From the NCBI RefSeq assembly GCF_000176515.1, contig NZ_ADAQ01000011.1:558001-622000 (forward strand): a stretch of 64,000 nucleotides of DNA, read 5' to 3'. The notes under the pieces are model-generated. The model was not told the origin of the DNA, ran no database searches, and was given only the letters and a program-made list of their open reading frames with translations. The stretch's first letter is position 1. Each line of letters begins with the position of its first letter. Positions 1-10,374 of this stretch are shown piece by piece. The position numbers and the translations under genes are program-made. This DNA is from Grimontia hollisae CIP 101886. Its GTDB lineage: Bacteria; Pseudomonadota; Gammaproteobacteria; Enterobacterales; Vibrionaceae.

Positions 1-2
1 CC

Positions 3-755
3 TCACAAGCGAATGCGCTCAAAGAATTGCAACGTCTGCTTCACCCTGATTTGGTGCTGATACTGGATGGCCCGCGCCTGAACAAGAAGCAAGAGTCAGC
101 AACGTGGTTTACTGCCTTCCAGCAAACTGGCCTGTATGTGCCCTGCAATACGCCGGACTCGCGTCAATTGCCCCATTTTATTGAGAACCGTTGCCACCGC
201 CTTGGCCTGCATCCCGATCACGAATCTGTGATGCTGCTGGCGCAATGGCACGAAGGCAACCTGCTGGCCCTTTCGCAAAGCCTGATGAAACTCCAGCTCC
301 TCTACCCGGACGGCGAATTGACGTTGCTGCGACTCCAGGAAGCACTTTCCCGCCACAATCACTACACGCCGTTCCAGCTAACTGACGCACTGGTGGAGGG
401 CAAAGCTAAACGTGCCGTGCGTATCCTACGGCAGCTTGAAGCGGAAGGCGTGGAAATCACCCTCCTGCTGCGGGTGATCCAAAAAGAGCTGGTCCAGCTT
501 TGCAAAATGCAGGAGTTCGGGGCATCCGGTATGGGGCTGGGTAAAATCTTTGATCACTTCAGGGTCTGGCAAGCACGCCGCCCGGTGATGACTGCAGCCC
601 TACACCGGCTGACGCAACCGACCTTGATGCACCTGCTACAACGCCTTGCTGAGATAGAAGTCATGGTGAAAACTGACTTTGACAGCCAGCCTTGGCCTGC
701 GCTGTCAGCGTTTTGTCTCGACATGTGCGGTCATCCCGTCCATTTGGCGCCATAA
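3..755 (+). CDS. holA: DNA polymerase III subunit delta, 3' part
   Basis: C-terminal part of the delta subunit, the clamp-loader ATPase-family protein that opens the beta sliding clamp. The reading frame is open from base 3, so the start lies outside the window; about 250 residues remain of a family length near 343. The sequence after 'LDGPRLNKKQES' follows the delta protein through its middle and C-terminal helical collar domain (WHEGNLLALSQ, FQLTDALVEGKAKRAVRIL). In E. coli holA is followed by nadD; here the next gene is rsfS after a 129-bp gap that has its own promoter. Identification is by family resemblance and by the rsfS-rlmH-mrdA neighbourhood. Confidence 0.93.
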   Translation, partial: SQANALKELQRLLHPDLVLILDGPRLNKKQESATWFTAFQQTGLYVPCNTPDSRQLPHFIENRCHRLGLHPDHESVMLLAQWHEGNLLALSQSLMKLQLLYPDGELTLLRLQEALSRHNHYTPFQLTDALVEGKAKRAVRILRQLEAEGVEITLLLRVIQKELVQLCKMQEFGASGMGLGKIFDHFRVWQARRPVMTAALHRLTQPTLMHLLQRLAEIEVMVKTDFDSQPWPALSAFCLDMCGHPVHLAP

Positions 756-790
756 ATACCTGTCAGGGATGCGTCAAACCTAGACTGTGC

Positions 791-822
791 TTGATTTCTT
801 TCGCCATGACCAATGGTATAAT
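791..822 (+). promoter_or_regulatory. Sigma-70 promoter with extended -10 before rsfS
   Basis: A perfect -10 TATAAT at 817-822 is preceded by TGG, giving an extended -10 (TGn-TATAAT). A TTGATT at 791-796 could be a loose -35, but the 20-nt spacing is long and the extended -10 may not need it. Transcription would start near 829 and run through a short leader into rsfS and probably the rest of the cluster. Seen in sequence; activity is inferred. Confidence 0.6.
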
Positions 823-884
823 TTTGAGGTTTATCCTGCATTTGTTTGCAGAGTAAGGTACCAAACACCGATAAGGGGAACACA

Positions 885-1202
885 TTGCTTCCGGAACAAC
901 TTCAACACTTTGTTGTCGATAAAGCAGATGATATGAAAGCCATGGACATCGTCACACTCGATGTCCGCGACAAGAGCAGCATTACTGATTTTATGGTGCT
1001 TTGCACAGGCAATTCTAAGCGCCATGTTTCCTCCATCGCAGAGCATGTCGCCGATGAAGCCCGTGCTGCCAATATACATACGCTGGGCATGGAAGGTGAA
1101 AACGAAGGCGAATGGGTCGTGCTGGATCTTGGCGATGTGATGCTGCATATCATGCAAGAAGAGCAGCGTCAGTTATATCAGCTAGAAAAGCTGTGGAACT
1201 GA
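885..1202 (+). CDS. rsfS: Ribosomal silencing factor RsfS
   Basis: RsfS binds uL14 on the 50S subunit and blocks subunit joining when nutrients run low. The 105-residue product matches the family length exactly when started at the TTG at 885, which has AAGGGG about 7 nt upstream; an earlier in-frame TTG at 846 has no such site. Conserved features are the [14 protein letters not shown] and [21 protein letters not shown] stretches. It is 4 bp ahead of rlmH, the same pair as in E. coli. The TTG start is unusual but supported by the ribosome binding site and by alignment to the E. coli start. Confidence 0.93.
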   Translation: MLPEQLQHFVVDKADDMKAMDIVTLDVRDKSSITDFMVLCTGNSKRHVSSIAEHVADEARAANIHTLGMEGENEGEWVVLDLGDVMLHIMQEEQRQLYQLEKLWN

Positions 1203-1206
1203 CACG

Positions 1207-1677
1207 ATGAAGTTACAACTGATTGCGGTTGGCACAAAAATGCCAAAATGGGTAGAAGAAGGCTACAAAGAATACAGTCGCCGCTTCCCGAAAGACATGC
1301 CATTGGAGCTGGTTGAAATCCCCGCAGGCAAACGTGGAAAAAATGCTGATATTCCACGTATCCTGCAAAAAGAAGGGGAAGCCATGTTGGCCGCCATTCC
1401 CAAAGGCAACCGCATCATTACGCTGGATATTCCGGGCAAGCGCTGGGACACCGAGCAACTGGCGGAACAGCTGGAAAGCTGGAAACTGGATGGTCGTGAC
1501 GTGTCTATTCTGATTGGGGGCCCTGAGGGGCTGGCACCAGCTTGTAAAGCCGCTGCTGACCAAAGTTGGTCCCTGTCGCCATTGACACTCCCTCACCCGC
1601 TGGTTCGTGTGGTGATGGCTGAAAGCCTCTATCGCGCCTGGAGCATCACAGCAAATCACCCTTACCACCGGGAATAA
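1207..1677 (+). CDS. rlmH: 23S rRNA pseudouridine-1915 N3-methyltransferase RlmH
   Basis: SPOUT-type methyltransferase that methylates pseudouridine 1915 in helix 69 of 23S rRNA, using S-adenosylmethionine. At 156 residues it is full length (E. coli 155). The SAM-binding knot is visible as IGGPEGLAP near residue 104, and the family C-terminus HPYHRE is intact. It follows rsfS by 4 bp and precedes mrdA by 3 bp, so it is surely co-transcribed with both. Confidence 0.96.
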   Translation: MKLQLIAVGTKMPKWVEEGYKEYSRRFPKDMPLELVEIPAGKRGKNADIPRILQKEGEAMLAAIPKGNRIITLDIPGKRWDTEQLAEQLESWKLDGRDVSILIGGPEGLAPACKAAADQSWSLSPLTLPHPLVRVVMAESLYRAWSITANHPYHRE

Positions 1678-1680
1678 TTC

Positions 1681-3570
1681 ATGAAGCGCAAGCGTAGTCC
1701 GATACGCGATCACCAAGCCGAGTCTTCACTGTTTTTCCGCCGGGCCGTTGTGGCTTTCGGCGGTATTTTCGTTCTTGTCTGTGTCCTGCTCCTCAATCTG
1801 TATAACATTCAGGTGGAAGACCATGATGATTACATCACCCGTTCCAACGACAACCGCATCAAAGTCGTGCCTGTCGCACCAAACCGCGGCCTTATTTACG
1901 ACCGCAACGGCAAACTGCTGGCAGAAAACCGTCCGGTCTACGCACTGGAAATCACCCCGGAACAGGTCAAAGATATTCCTGACACCATTGCACGCCTAAA
2001 AGAGCTGCTGCCTATCTCAGAGAGTGAACTGCAGGCCTTTGAACGGGATAAAAAACGAACCCGGCGCTTTAACTCTGTTACGCTGAAAAACCAGATGACA
2101 GAAGACGAAGTCGCGGTTTTCTCCGCCAACCAGCACAAATTCCCCGGCGTTGAAATCAAAGGTTATCTGAAGCGCTATTACCCCTATGGTGATGCACTGA
2201 CACACGTGCTGGGCTATGTTGCAAAAATCAACGACAAAGACATTAACCGTCTGGAACGCCAGGGGGTCATTAACAATTACAAGGCGACACGTGATATCGG
2301 CAAACTTGGGATTGAACGTTTCTACGAATCTGAGCTGCACGGTACTGCTGGCTATCAAGAAGTGGAGGTCAACAGCCGTGGCCGCATTATCCGTACCCTG
2401 AAATATGTGCCGCCTGAGCCAGGAAAGGATTTGGTGCTGAACCTGGATGTCGATCTACAGCTCTATATCCGCGATATCCTCGGCGAGCGTCGCGGTGCTG
2501 TGGTGGTGCTGGATCCCAAAGACTCATCAGTACTGGCGATGGTGTCCACGCCAAGTTATGACCCAAACCTGTTTGTCCATGGCATTTCCAGCAAAGACTA
2601 CCGGGAGCTTCTGAACGACAAAAACCGGCCTCTGGTAAACCGGGCGACATTGGGTATCTATCCCCCCGCGTCTACCGTCAAACCTTTTATTGCTGTGGCT
2701 GCGCTGGAAGAAAAAACAATCACGCTGAACACAACGCGAAACGATCCGGGTTACTGGCGCCTGCCAAACTCCACATCCCGTCCTTTCCGTGACTGGCTGC
2801 CATGGGGCCATGGTCGGGTTAACATTGTTCAGTCCATAGAAGAATCCGTCGATACTTTCTTCTACCAAATAGCCTATGATTTGGGGATCGATAAATTATC
2901 AACCTGGATGAGTCGTTTTGGTTTTGGTGATTACACCGGTATTGATATTCATGAAGAAAGTCAGGCCAACATGCCAACACGGGAGTGGAAAATGGCGCGT
3001 CACCGCCAGCCCTGGTACAAAGGGGACACCATTCCTGTTGGTATCGGCCAGGGCTACTGGACAGCAACCCCAATGCAACTTGCCAAAGCAACCGCTGTTT
3101 TGGTAAACCGTGGCGTGGTCAATCCTCCCCACCTGCTGCAAAGTATCGAAGACGGGGGCGTAATGAAAAAAGTGGCGCTGACACCCTACCCTCCTATTTC
3201 GGGTGTGAATACGAAGTATTGGGATGCGGCCCTGGAAGGAATGCGTCTGGTCAACCATGGTAAAAAAGGCACCGCGCGCCGTGCGTTTGCCAACGCCGAA
3301 TATGACACCGGCGGCAAATCTGGGACCGCACAGGTGTTTGGGCTGGGTGAGGATGAAAAGTACAATGCCGATGAACTTGCCGAACACCTTCGTGACCACG
3401 CCTTATACACCGGTTTTGCCCCGTTTGAGAACCCGAAAGTCATCGTTTCTATGGTGTTGGAAAACGCCGGGGGCGGCTCGAGCAACGGTGCTCCTATTGC
3501 GCGTCGCATCTTCGATCACATGCTGATTGAAAAACACGAAGGGAAAGCAGAAAAGGAGCCGGTTCAATGA
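1681..3570 (+). CDS. mrdA: Penicillin-binding protein 2 (elongation transpeptidase)
   Basis: Class B PBP that cross-links peptidoglycan during cell elongation, working with RodA in the rod complex at the inner membrane. One N-terminal membrane helix (about residues 22-40) is followed by the dimerisation domain and the transpeptidase domain. The active-site serine lies in STVK at about residue 331; the SVD triad (ESVDTFFYQ) and KSGTAQ complete the penicillin-fold motifs. Length 629 fits the family (E. coli 633). The gene overlaps rodA by 4 bp (ATGA), which implies translational coupling. Confidence 0.97.
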   Translation: MKRKRSPIRDHQAESSLFFRRAVVAFGGIFVLVCVLLLNLYNIQVEDHDDYITRSNDNRIKVVPVAPNRGLIYDRNGKLLAENRPVYALEITPEQVKDIPDTIARLKELLPISESELQAFERDKKRTRRFNSVTLKNQMTEDEVAVFSANQHKFPGVEIKGYLKRYYPYGDALTHVLGYVAKINDKDINRLERQGVINNYKATRDIGKLGIERFYESELHGTAGYQEVEVNSRGRIIRTLKYVPPEPGKDLVLNLDVDLQLYIRDILGERRGAVVVLDPKDSSVLAMVSTPSYDPNLFVHGISSKDYRELLNDKNRPLVNRATLGIYPPASTVKPFIAVAALEEKTITLNTTRNDPGYWRLPNSTSRPFRDWLPWGHGRVNIVQSIEESVDTFFYQIAYDLGIDKLSTWMSRFGFGDYTGIDIHEESQANMPTREWKMARHRQPWYKGDTIPVGIGQGYWTATPMQLAKATAVLVNRGVVNPPHLLQSIEDGGVMKKVALTPYPPISGVNTKYWDAALEGMRLVNHGKKGTARRAFANAEYDTGGKSGTAQVFGLGEDEKYNADELAEHLRDHALYTGFAPFENPKVIVSMVLENAGGGSSNGAPIARRIFDHMLIEKHEGKAEKEPVQ

Positions 3571-4688
3571 GCTTATTGGCATCAACAGGCCAAAAGAAAA
3601 CTCTGTTCGAACGTTTGCACATCGACCTCCCTTTACTGCTGGGGATCCTTGCCCTGATGGGGTTTGGCCTGATAGTCATGTGGAGTGCCAGCGGCCAAAG
3701 CGTTGCTATGATGGAGCGGCAGGTTATCCGCATCTTTCTCTCATTGGGCGTGATGTTTGTCCTCGCCCAGGTTTCTCCCAGACATTATGAGTTCTGGGCA
3801 CCGTATCTGTACGTTACTGGCTTGATGATGTTAGTTGCCGTGCTCCTGTTTGGTGAAACCGCCAAAGGGGCGCAACGCTGGCTGGATTTGGGGATCATCA
3901 CTTTCCAGCCGTCGGAGCTTATCAAACTGGCTGTACCATTGATGATTGCCAGGTTTATCGGTAAAGAGCCATTACCGCCAAGGTTCCAGACCTTAGTGAT
4001 TGGCCTTGTGATGGTATTTGTTCCCACCATTCTTATCGCCAAACAACCGGATCTGGGGACTTCTATCCTGATCGCTGCCTCCGGTATTTTTGTGTTATTT
4101 TTGTCCGGCATCAGCTGGCGGATCACTCTGTCTGCCGCCGCCTTGGTCGCCGCTTTCCTGCCTGTGCTCTGGTTCTTTCTGATGCGTGAATACCAGCGCG
4201 TACGTGTACGTACCCTGTTCGATCCCGAGTCAGACCCTCTGGGTGCAGGCTATCACATCATCCAGTCAAAAATTGCCATCGGCTCAGGAGGGCTGTCCGG
4301 TAAGGGTTGGCTGCAAGGCACCCAGTCACAACTCGAGTTTTTGCCAGAGCGGCACACAGACTTTATCTTCGCAGTCATCGCAGAAGAATGGGGGCTGATT
4401 GGTGTCGCCTGCCTGCTGGCGTTGTATCTGTTTATTATTGGTCGTGGCCTACTACTCGCTGGCCGTGCACAAACCCCCTTTGGCCGCATGATGGCAGGCA
4501 GTATTGTGCTGAGCTTTTTCGTTTACGTCTTCGTCAACATCGGCATGGTCAGCGGTATCCTTCCGGTTGTTGGTGTCCCCTTGCCACTGGTGAGCTATGG
4601 TGGCACATCCATGGTGACTCTAATGGCAGGTTTTGGCATCTTAATGTCTATCCATACTCATAGAAAAATGCTTTCTAAGGCTCTGTAA
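3567..4688 (+). CDS. mrdB: Peptidoglycan glycosyltransferase RodA (SEDS)
   Basis: SEDS-family polymerase that makes glycan strands from lipid II for elongation, partner of PBP2. The 373-residue protein is hydrophobic throughout with about ten membrane helices. Family signatures include [10 protein letters not shown], the extracytoplasmic loop GSGGLSGKG...[17 protein letters not shown], and the C-terminal [12 protein letters not shown]. It overlaps mrdA by 4 bp and its stop codon shares a base with the rlpA start (TAATG), so the three genes are a tight unit. Confidence 0.97.
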   Translation: MSLLASTGQKKTLFERLHIDLPLLLGILALMGFGLIVMWSASGQSVAMMERQVIRIFLSLGVMFVLAQVSPRHYEFWAPYLYVTGLMMLVAVLLFGETAKGAQRWLDLGIITFQPSELIKLAVPLMIARFIGKEPLPPRFQTLVIGLVMVFVPTILIAKQPDLGTSILIAASGIFVLFLSGISWRITLSAAALVAAFLPVLWFFLMREYQRVRVRTLFDPESDPLGAGYHIIQSKIAIGSGGLSGKGWLQGTQSQLEFLPERHTDFIFAVIAEEWGLIGVACLLALYLFIIGRGLLLAGRAQTPFGRMMAGSIVLSFFVYVFVNIGMVSGILPVVGVPLPLVSYGGTSMVTLMAGFGILMSIHTHRKMLSKAL

Positions 4689-5503
4689 TGAAAAAAATAC
4701 TGGTGATCATCGCTCTTTTTCTTGCTGGCTGCGCCACACAAAGTGACGACCGCTACAGCCTGGAACACGACAAAGCGCCGGAAGCGTTGCCAACGCTCGC
4801 CCATGTTGAGAATGCACAACCACGCTATGAACCCTACAGCCGGGCCGGAAATAAAGATTATACGGTGCGGGGGAAAAACTATCAGATACTGAAGCACCCT
4901 GAGAACTATACCGAGGAAGGCATCGCATCCTGGTATGGCAAAAAGTTTCATGGTCATAAAACCTCGAACGGGGAAATTTATGACATGTACTCTATGTCAG
5001 CAGCGCACAAAACCCTGCCGCTGCCAAGCTATGTAGAAGTAGAAAATACCGCCAATGGCAAAAAAGCGGTTGTCCGTGTCAATGATCGGGGGCCATTCCA
5101 CGAAGGTCGTATCATTGATCTCAGCTATGCCGCAGCGTCAAAACTCGACATCATAAAAACGGGCACCGCACCGGTAAAAGTGACGCTACTCAAGGTTGAT
5201 AAACCCCAGGACAATAATGAATGGCAAAGTGCGCGGCTAAACCGCTATTTTATACAACTGGCCGCCATCTCCGATCGTGAGAAGGCCGAGCAGGCTGCAA
5301 ACACATTCAACAAGCAATTTGAACTGCCCACCGACATTCGTCAATCCGGCAGTGTTTACCGTGTCCGACTGGGGCCATTTTATGACTACGACAAAACCCA
5401 GCAAGCCGCCTTGCTTGCCCGTGAAAAGCAAATAAACGGGGCCTTTGTCGTGGTTGAACCGATTTCTGATGAACCGACGCAGAAATCCAGTGTCAGTAAC
5501 TAA
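4688..5503 (+). CDS. rlpA: Septal ring lytic transglycosylase RlpA lipoprotein
   Basis: Outer-membrane lipoprotein of the RlpA family, which in Pseudomonas cleaves naked glycan strands and elsewhere localises to septa. The lipobox LAGC puts the lipidated cysteine at residue 15. A double-psi beta-barrel domain (about 78-165, GIASWYGKKFHGHKTSNGE, VRVNDRGPFHEGRIIDLS) carries the glutamate and aspartate-type residues of the family. A C-terminal SPOR domain (about 180-255) would bind denuded peptidoglycan. At 271 residues it is shorter than E. coli RlpA, which has a longer linker. Coupled to rodA by TAATG. Confidence 0.93.
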   Translation: MKKILVIIALFLAGCATQSDDRYSLEHDKAPEALPTLAHVENAQPRYEPYSRAGNKDYTVRGKNYQILKHPENYTEEGIASWYGKKFHGHKTSNGEIYDMYSMSAAHKTLPLPSYVEVENTANGKKAVVRVNDRGPFHEGRIIDLSYAAASKLDIIKTGTAPVKVTLLKVDKPQDNNEWQSARLNRYFIQLAAISDREKAEQAANTFNKQFELPTDIRQSGSVYRVRLGPFYDYDKTQQAALLAREKQINGAFVVVEPISDEPTQKSSVSN

Positions 5504-5535
5504 ACATCGTCTTTAGTAAGTTGTTGTAACCTCGT

Positions 5536-5564
5536 CTGACACTGCACTGGCTATCTGATATAGT
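5536..5564 (+). promoter_or_regulatory. Sigma-70 promoter for dacA
   Basis: CTGACA at 5536-5541 and TATAGT at 5559-5564 are separated by exactly 17 nt, and TGA just before the -10 makes it an extended -10. The predicted start near 5571 lies about 40 bp ahead of dacA. Seen in sequence; function inferred. It would let dacA be made apart from the mrdA-rodA-rlpA unit. Confidence 0.6.
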
Positions 5565-5610
5565 GTCGACAGTTTTTGACTGAAGAAATACCAAGTAAGT
5601 ACTTATACCT

Positions 5611-6783
5611 ATGAATAAATCACCCTCATTGTTGCGCTCTTTAGTCCTCTCGACTGCTGTCTTCTCATCTGCTGCAGTTGTTGCAGCCCCAACCGTTGTA
5701 CCAGATGCGCCTCAAATCGCGGCAAAAGGGTACGTTTTAATGGATTACAATTCGGGTAAGATCCTGGCCGAAAACAACGCCTATGAACGTCTTAACCCGG
5801 CCAGCCTGACCAAAATGATGACCAGCTACGTCATCGGCCAGGAAATCGAGCGCGGTAACATCAGTCTCGATGACGATGTCGTCATCAGCAAAAACGCCTG
5901 GGCGAAAAACTTTCCGGGCAGCTCAAAAATGTTCATCGAGGTCGGCACCACAGTTAAAGTGGAAGATCTAAACCGTGGCATCATCATCCAGTCCGGTAAC
6001 GACGCATGTGTTGCTATGGCTGAACACATTGCTGGCTCTGAAGATTCATTCGTTGATCTAATGAACGGCTGGGCAAAAACCTTGGGCATGAACAACACCA
6101 AGTTCTCCAACTCCCATGGCCTGGATGACGATGGCCTGTACTCTACCCCCTATGATATGGCACTTCTCGGTCAGGCACTGATCCGTGACGTACCGGAAGA
6201 ATACCGTATCTATAACGAAAAATCGTTCACCTATAACGGCATCACCCAATACAACCGTAACGGTCTGCTTTGGGATAAAAGCATGAACGTGGACGGCATC
6301 AAAACTGGCCATACCGAGAAAGCCGGTTACAGCTTGGTCAGCTCTGCCACTGAAGGCGACATGCGCTTGATTGCCGTGGTCATGGGCACGGAAAGCGCCA
6401 ATGCACGTAAAGCAGAAAGCAAGAAATTGTTGAACTACGGTTTCCGCTTCTTCGAAACGGTTGCACCACACAAAGCAGGCGAAACATTTGTGACAGAGAA
6501 AGTGTGGATGGGTGACACAGATCAGGTCGCACTCGGCGTCGCTAAAGACACTTATGTCACACTGCCACGTGGTAAAGCAAAAAATCTGGAAGCCAGTTTT
6601 GTACTTGAGAAAACCCTGGAAGCGCCTATTGCTAAAGGGGATGTTGTCGGTAAGCTTTACTACCAGATTGACGGTGAAGACATCGCAGAATACCCGCTGG
6701 TTGCTTTAATCGATGTTCAGGAAGGCGGTCTTTTCAGCCGTCTTCTGGACTATATCATGATGTTCTTAAAGAGCTTGTTTTAA
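5611..6783 (+). CDS. dacA: D-alanyl-D-alanine carboxypeptidase (PBP5 type)
   Basis: Low-molecular-mass PBP that trims the terminal D-alanine from pentapeptides. A signal peptide ends near AAVVAA (about residue 26). The catalytic serine is in SLTK at about residue 65; SGN ([12 protein letters not shown]) and KTG ([12 protein letters not shown]) complete the active site. A beta-rich C-terminal domain ends in an amphipathic membrane anchor ([17 protein letters not shown]), as in PBP5/6. Length 390 is typical. A strong hairpin terminator follows, and ybeD lies downstream as in E. coli. Confidence 0.96.
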   Translation: MNKSPSLLRSLVLSTAVFSSAAVVAAPTVVPDAPQIAAKGYVLMDYNSGKILAENNAYERLNPASLTKMMTSYVIGQEIERGNISLDDDVVISKNAWAKNFPGSSKMFIEVGTTVKVEDLNRGIIIQSGNDACVAMAEHIAGSEDSFVDLMNGWAKTLGMNNTKFSNSHGLDDDGLYSTPYDMALLGQALIRDVPEEYRIYNEKSFTYNGITQYNRNGLLWDKSMNVDGIKTGHTEKAGYSLVSSATEGDMRLIAVVMGTESANARKAESKKLLNYGFRFFETVAPHKAGETFVTEKVWMGDTDQVALGVAKDTYVTLPRGKAKNLEASFVLEKTLEAPIAKGDVVGKLYYQIDGEDIAEYPLVALIDVQEGGLFSRLLDYIMMFLKSLF

Positions 6784-6801
6784 ACCAGAATCGACGCTAT
6801 C

Positions 6802-6828
6802 AGGGCAGCCAGTCGCTGCCCTTTTTAT
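6802..6828 (+). terminator. Rho-independent terminator after dacA
   Basis: Stem AGGGCAGC / GCTGCCCT (6802-6822, 5-nt loop) is followed by TTTTATTAT. A classic intrinsic terminator on the + strand, 18 bp after the dacA stop. Confidence 0.88.
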
Positions 6829-6980
6829 TATCACGAGGGGTCTACACTTCGGGGATCACATTGCCAACTTGTTTTCTCCCTACAGGACGATTAGTATTCA
6901 TTCCCAACAAATTGCGTGATCACCCGCACAACTATTCTGGGTTCACAGCATCCCAGCTTTGACCCGTTCTGGAGTAACAA

Positions 6981-7250
6981 ATGCAAGAGCAACCAAAACT
7001 CAAAGACCTGCTGGAATTCCCCTGTAAGTTTACCTATAAGGTTATGGGATATGCGAAGCCAGAGCTGACAGATCTGGTTTTGGAAGTGATACAGCGCCAC
7101 GCGCCGGGCGACTATAGCCCAAGTGTGAAACCAAGCGGAAAAGGGACCTATAACGCCGTTTCTGTCACCATTACAGCCACGTCTATCGAGCAAGTTGAAA
7201 CCCTGTACAAAGAGCTGGGTGAGATAGACATTGTACGCATGGTGCTGTAA
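6981..7250 (+). CDS. ybeD: YbeD family protein (DUF493)
   Basis: Small ferredoxin-fold protein of 89 residues (E. coli YbeD 87). The family core is visible: [14 protein letters not shown] near the start, [20 protein letters not shown] in the middle and [15 protein letters not shown] at the end. E. coli YbeD has been linked to lipoate metabolism only by its place ahead of lipB; its biochemical role is not settled. A GGAG site (CTGGAGTAACAA) precedes the ATG. The same order dacA-ybeD-lipB-lipA is found in enterobacteria. Confidence 0.93.
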   Translation: MQEQPKLKDLLEFPCKFTYKVMGYAKPELTDLVLEVIQRHAPGDYSPSVKPSGKGTYNAVSVTITATSIEQVETLYKELGEIDIVRMVL

Positions 7251-7292
7251 CCATCCCTTTTCGCTAACAGCAAAACGCCAATACCCATACAA

Positions 7293-7320
7293 ACAGACGG
7301 CTGTTATTTCAGCCGTCTGT
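7293..7320 (+). terminator. Hairpin between ybeD and lipB
   Basis: Perfect 11-bp stem ACAGACGGCTG / CAGCCGTCTGT with a 6-nt loop. The downstream tract (CATTATAAT) is only moderately T-rich, so termination is likely but not certain. Confidence 0.65.
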
Positions 7321-7381
7321 CATTATAATGTCGTGACTGAAACCGCTCACCCCATCATTTTTCAATCCTGGTAGGTGTAAA

Positions 7382-8035
7382 TTGCAGCAGAACCGCCTCA
7401 TTATCAGACAACTTGGACTGCGCCCCTACGAGCCAACATGGAAAGCTATGCATGTTTTTACCGATGAGCGTAAAGGCGATACCACGGACGAAGTATGGTT
7501 AGTCGAACACGAACCTGTCTTTACTCAGGGGCAAGCTGGAAAGGCAGAGCACCTTTTGGCAACCGGTGATATTCCCGTTGTCCAGAGTGATCGCGGCGGA
7601 CAGGTGACCTACCATGGACCGGGTCAACAGGTGGCTTATTTCCTGATCGATCTGAAACGCAAAAAAATGGGCGTTCGTGAGCTGGTCACCGCGATTGAGA
7701 ATATTGTGATCGATACCCTCGCCCATTACGGTATCAAATCCCGTGCGCGTCCTGATGCGCCGGGTGTTTACGTGGGCGATGACAAAATCTGCTCGCTGGG
7801 TCTTCGAATCCGCCGAGGCTGCTCTTTCCATGGGCTGGCGCTTAACGTCAATATGGACCTGTCACCGTTCCTTCGTATCAACCCTTGTGGTTATGAAGGC
7901 ATGGCAATGACACAAACCATCGATTTAGGGGGCCCGGCATCACTTGCCGAGCTATACCCTGTGTTAGTAGAAAAACTGACTTCGCATCTGGGCTATGATC
8001 AGGTCGAGTCCCTAACAGAAAGCAATCAACTATGA
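7382..8035 (+). CDS. lipB: Octanoyl-[acyl carrier protein]-protein N-octanoyltransferase LipB
   Basis: Moves octanoate from acyl carrier protein to lipoyl domains, the first step of lipoate synthesis. 217 residues, full length. The family signatures [11 protein letters not shown] (about 71-81), [24 protein letters not shown] and FHGLALNVN are present; the conserved lysine and the cysteine of NPCGYEG are the expected catalytic pair. The start is TTG, also used for E. coli lipB, with TAGGTG just upstream. It overlaps lipA by 4 bp (ATGA), so the octanoyl product is made alongside the enzyme that uses it. Confidence 0.95.
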   Translation: MQQNRLIIRQLGLRPYEPTWKAMHVFTDERKGDTTDEVWLVEHEPVFTQGQAGKAEHLLATGDIPVVQSDRGGQVTYHGPGQQVAYFLIDLKRKKMGVRELVTAIENIVIDTLAHYGIKSRARPDAPGVYVGDDKICSLGLRIRRGCSFHGLALNVNMDLSPFLRINPCGYEGMAMTQTIDLGGPASLAELYPVLVEKLTSHLGYDQVESLTESNQL

Positions 8036-8997
8036 GCAAACCGATCCAGATGGAACGCGGAGTTAAGTACCGCGACGCAGACAAAATGGCGCTCATCCCG
8101 GTCAAGAACATGCCGACCGAACAAAAGGAGATGCTGCGCAAACCTGAGTGGATGAAGATCAAGCTGCCTGCGGACAGCAAACGTATTCAGGACATCAAAT
8201 CCGCGATGCGTAAGAACAATCTGCATTCGGTGTGCGAGGAAGCATCCTGCCCGAATCTGGCAGAATGCTTCAACCACGGGACAGCTACCTTTATGATTCT
8301 GGGTGCTATCTGTACCCGCCGCTGTCCATTCTGTGACGTTGCCCATGGCCGCCCGCTGGCACCGGATGCACAGGAGCCGCAGAAGCTGGCCCAGACTATC
8401 CGTGACATGAAACTCAAGTATGTTGTTGTCACTTCGGTAGACCGTGACGACCTGCGCGACGGTGGTGCTCAACATTTTGCTGATTGTATTCGTGAGATCC
8501 GTGCACTGAATCCAGATATCCGTATCGAAACCCTGGTACCTGACTTCCGTGGCCGCATGGATACAGCGCTGGACATTTTGAGAGACAACCCACCGGATGT
8601 GTTTAACCACAACCTGGAAACCGCACCACGTCTATACCGTAAAGCGCGCCCGGGCGCAAACTACAAGTGGTCGCTGGAGTTGCTGAAGAGATTTGGCGAA
8701 ATGCACCCGGATGTCCCAACCAAATCGGGTCTGATGATGGGCCTTGGTGAGACAAAAGAAGAGATCATCGATGTGTTGAAAGATCTGCGTACACACGGTG
8801 TCACCATGCTGACTCTTGGCCAGTATCTGGCGCCAAGCCGCCATCACCTGCCGGTAGAGCGCTATGTGCCGCCAGAAGAGTTTGACGAGCTGAAACAAAT
8901 CGCGCTGGATTTAGGGTTTACCCATGCCGCATGCGGTCCATTCGTGCGCTCGTCCTACCATGCTGACCTGCAAGCGCAAGGCGTAGAAATCAAATAA
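8032..8997 (+). CDS. lipA: Lipoyl synthase LipA
   Basis: Radical SAM enzyme that inserts two sulfurs into protein-bound octanoate. The auxiliary cluster motif [12 protein letters not shown] (about residue 68) and the radical-SAM motif CTRRCPFC (about residue 94) are both intact. Length 321 equals that of E. coli LipA. Last gene of the + cluster; a strong bidirectional terminator separates it from the convergent proA. Confidence 0.97.
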   Translation: MSKPIQMERGVKYRDADKMALIPVKNMPTEQKEMLRKPEWMKIKLPADSKRIQDIKSAMRKNNLHSVCEEASCPNLAECFNHGTATFMILGAICTRRCPFCDVAHGRPLAPDAQEPQKLAQTIRDMKLKYVVVTSVDRDDLRDGGAQHFADCIREIRALNPDIRIETLVPDFRGRMDTALDILRDNPPDVFNHNLETAPRLYRKARPGANYKWSLELLKRFGEMHPDVPTKSGLMMGLGETKEEIIDVLKDLRTHGVTMLTLGQYLAPSRHHLPVERYVPPEEFDELKQIALDLGFTHAACGPFVRSSYHADLQAQGVEIK

Positions 8998-9024
8998 AAC
9001 CGATAACTCTGTATTCTGTTATCA

Positions 9025-9057
9025 AAAAACAAGGCGCTCATTGAGCGCCTTGTTTTT
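9025..9057. terminator. Bidirectional terminator between lipA and proA
   Basis: AAAAACAAGGCGCTCA and TTGAGCGCCTTGTTTTT pair over about 16 bp; each strand ends in a T-run. It serves both convergent genes. Confidence 0.9.
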
Positions 9058-9069
9058 GTTATTGATCAG

Positions 9070-10323
9070 TTATGCGCGGGGCAGGTAATCTGCCTTGCCC
9101 ACCCATTTGTAGGTGGTCAACTCCTCCAACCCCATCGGGCCACGGGCATGGAGTTTCTGGGTTGACACTGCCACTTCCGCTCCTAGCCCAAACTGTGCAC
9201 CATCAGTAAAGCGGGTCGATGCATTCACATAAACCGCCGCAGAACCCGCACCATTGATAAAGGCTTCTGCCGAGGTCAGGTCATTGGTCAGGATGGCATC
9301 TGAATGGCTCGCGTTATGATCACGCATATGTTTAAGCGCAGCATGTACATCCGCCACCACGGCAACACCTAAGGTATAACCCAACCACTCGGTATCAAAA
9401 TCACCTTCGCCAGCTTCACGCAGTTTGTTCACGCCATCCAGCAGGGGTAATGCCGTTTTATCCGCCACAATGTCCAGGTTGTTATCGTTGAACAGTGGCG
9501 TCAGCTTTTGCAGGATAGCTTCAGCCACCGCTTCATGCACCAACAGGGTATCCAGCGCATTACAGGCAGACGGGCGCTGAACCTTGGCATTGATGATCAC
9601 ATCCAGTGAGCGTTCCAAATCTGCCGTTTTATCGACAAACAGGTGACTGATACCAAAACCGCCAATGATCACCGGGATTGTGCTGTTTTCCTTACACATT
9701 TTATGAAGACCAGCGCCGCCACGCGGAATAATCATGTCGACATATTCGTCAAGGCGAAGTAGTTCACCCACCAGTTCACGGTCCGGCTTTTCAATGTACT
9801 GAACCGATGCCGCAGGCAAGTCTGCTTTCTCCAGCGCAGTCTGGATCACCTTGACCAGCTCAACGTTAGAGTGAAAGGTCTCGCGACCACCGCGCAGAAT
9901 GCTGGCGTTACCGGTTTTCAGGCACAAAGAGGCGATATCAATGGTGACATTCGGGCGGGCTTCATAAATCACGCCAATGACGCCGATAGGTTCACGGCGA
10001 CGGCTCAATGTCATGCCGTTTTCCAGCACCTTGCAGTCGATCTCGCTGCCCACCGGATCAGAAAGCGAAATCACATTGCGAACGTCTGCGGCAATACCAG
10101 CCAATCGCGCTTCATTCAGTAAAAGACGGTCGAGCATCGCGTCCGGCAACCCCGCCTTGCGACCTGCTTCAATATCCTTTGCGTTGGCAGCAAGAATGGT
10201 TGCTGCATTTGCTTCTAACTCATCAGCCATCACCGCCAGCGCTCTGTTTTTCTGTGCGGTAGGCGCTGTTGCCAGAATATAGGCAGCGTCCTTCGCTGCG
10301 CGTCCCATTTGTTGAAGACTCAT
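9070..10323 (-). CDS. proA: Gamma-glutamyl phosphate reductase
   Basis: Second enzyme of proline synthesis: reduces glutamyl-5-phosphate to the semialdehyde with NADPH. 417 residues, the length of E. coli ProA. The aldehyde-dehydrogenase fold is seen in [32 protein letters not shown] and the catalytic-cysteine segment [13 protein letters not shown]; it ends in [13 protein letters not shown]. It lies 51 bp downstream of proB on the same strand, the standard proBA order. Confidence 0.96.
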   Translation of the reverse strand: MSLQQMGRAAKDAAYILATAPTAQKNRALAVMADELEANAATILAANAKDIEAGRKAGLPDAMLDRLLLNEARLAGIAADVRNVISLSDPVGSEIDCKVLENGMTLSRRREPIGVIGVIYEARPNVTIDIASLCLKTGNASILRGGRETFHSNVELVKVIQTALEKADLPAASVQYIEKPDRELVGELLRLDEYVDMIIPRGGAGLHKMCKENSTIPVIIGGFGISHLFVDKTADLERSLDVIINAKVQRPSACNALDTLLVHEAVAEAILQKLTPLFNDNNLDIVADKTALPLLDGVNKLREAGEGDFDTEWLGYTLGVAVVADVHAALKHMRDHNASHSDAILTNDLTSAEAFINGAGSAAVYVNASTRFTDGAQFGLGAEVAVSTQKLHARGPMGLEELTTYKWVGKADYLPRA

Positions 10324-10374
10324 TTCAGCCTCTATTGCTCTTCCTGATTGACAGTGGCAAATGCCACTGCCTGA

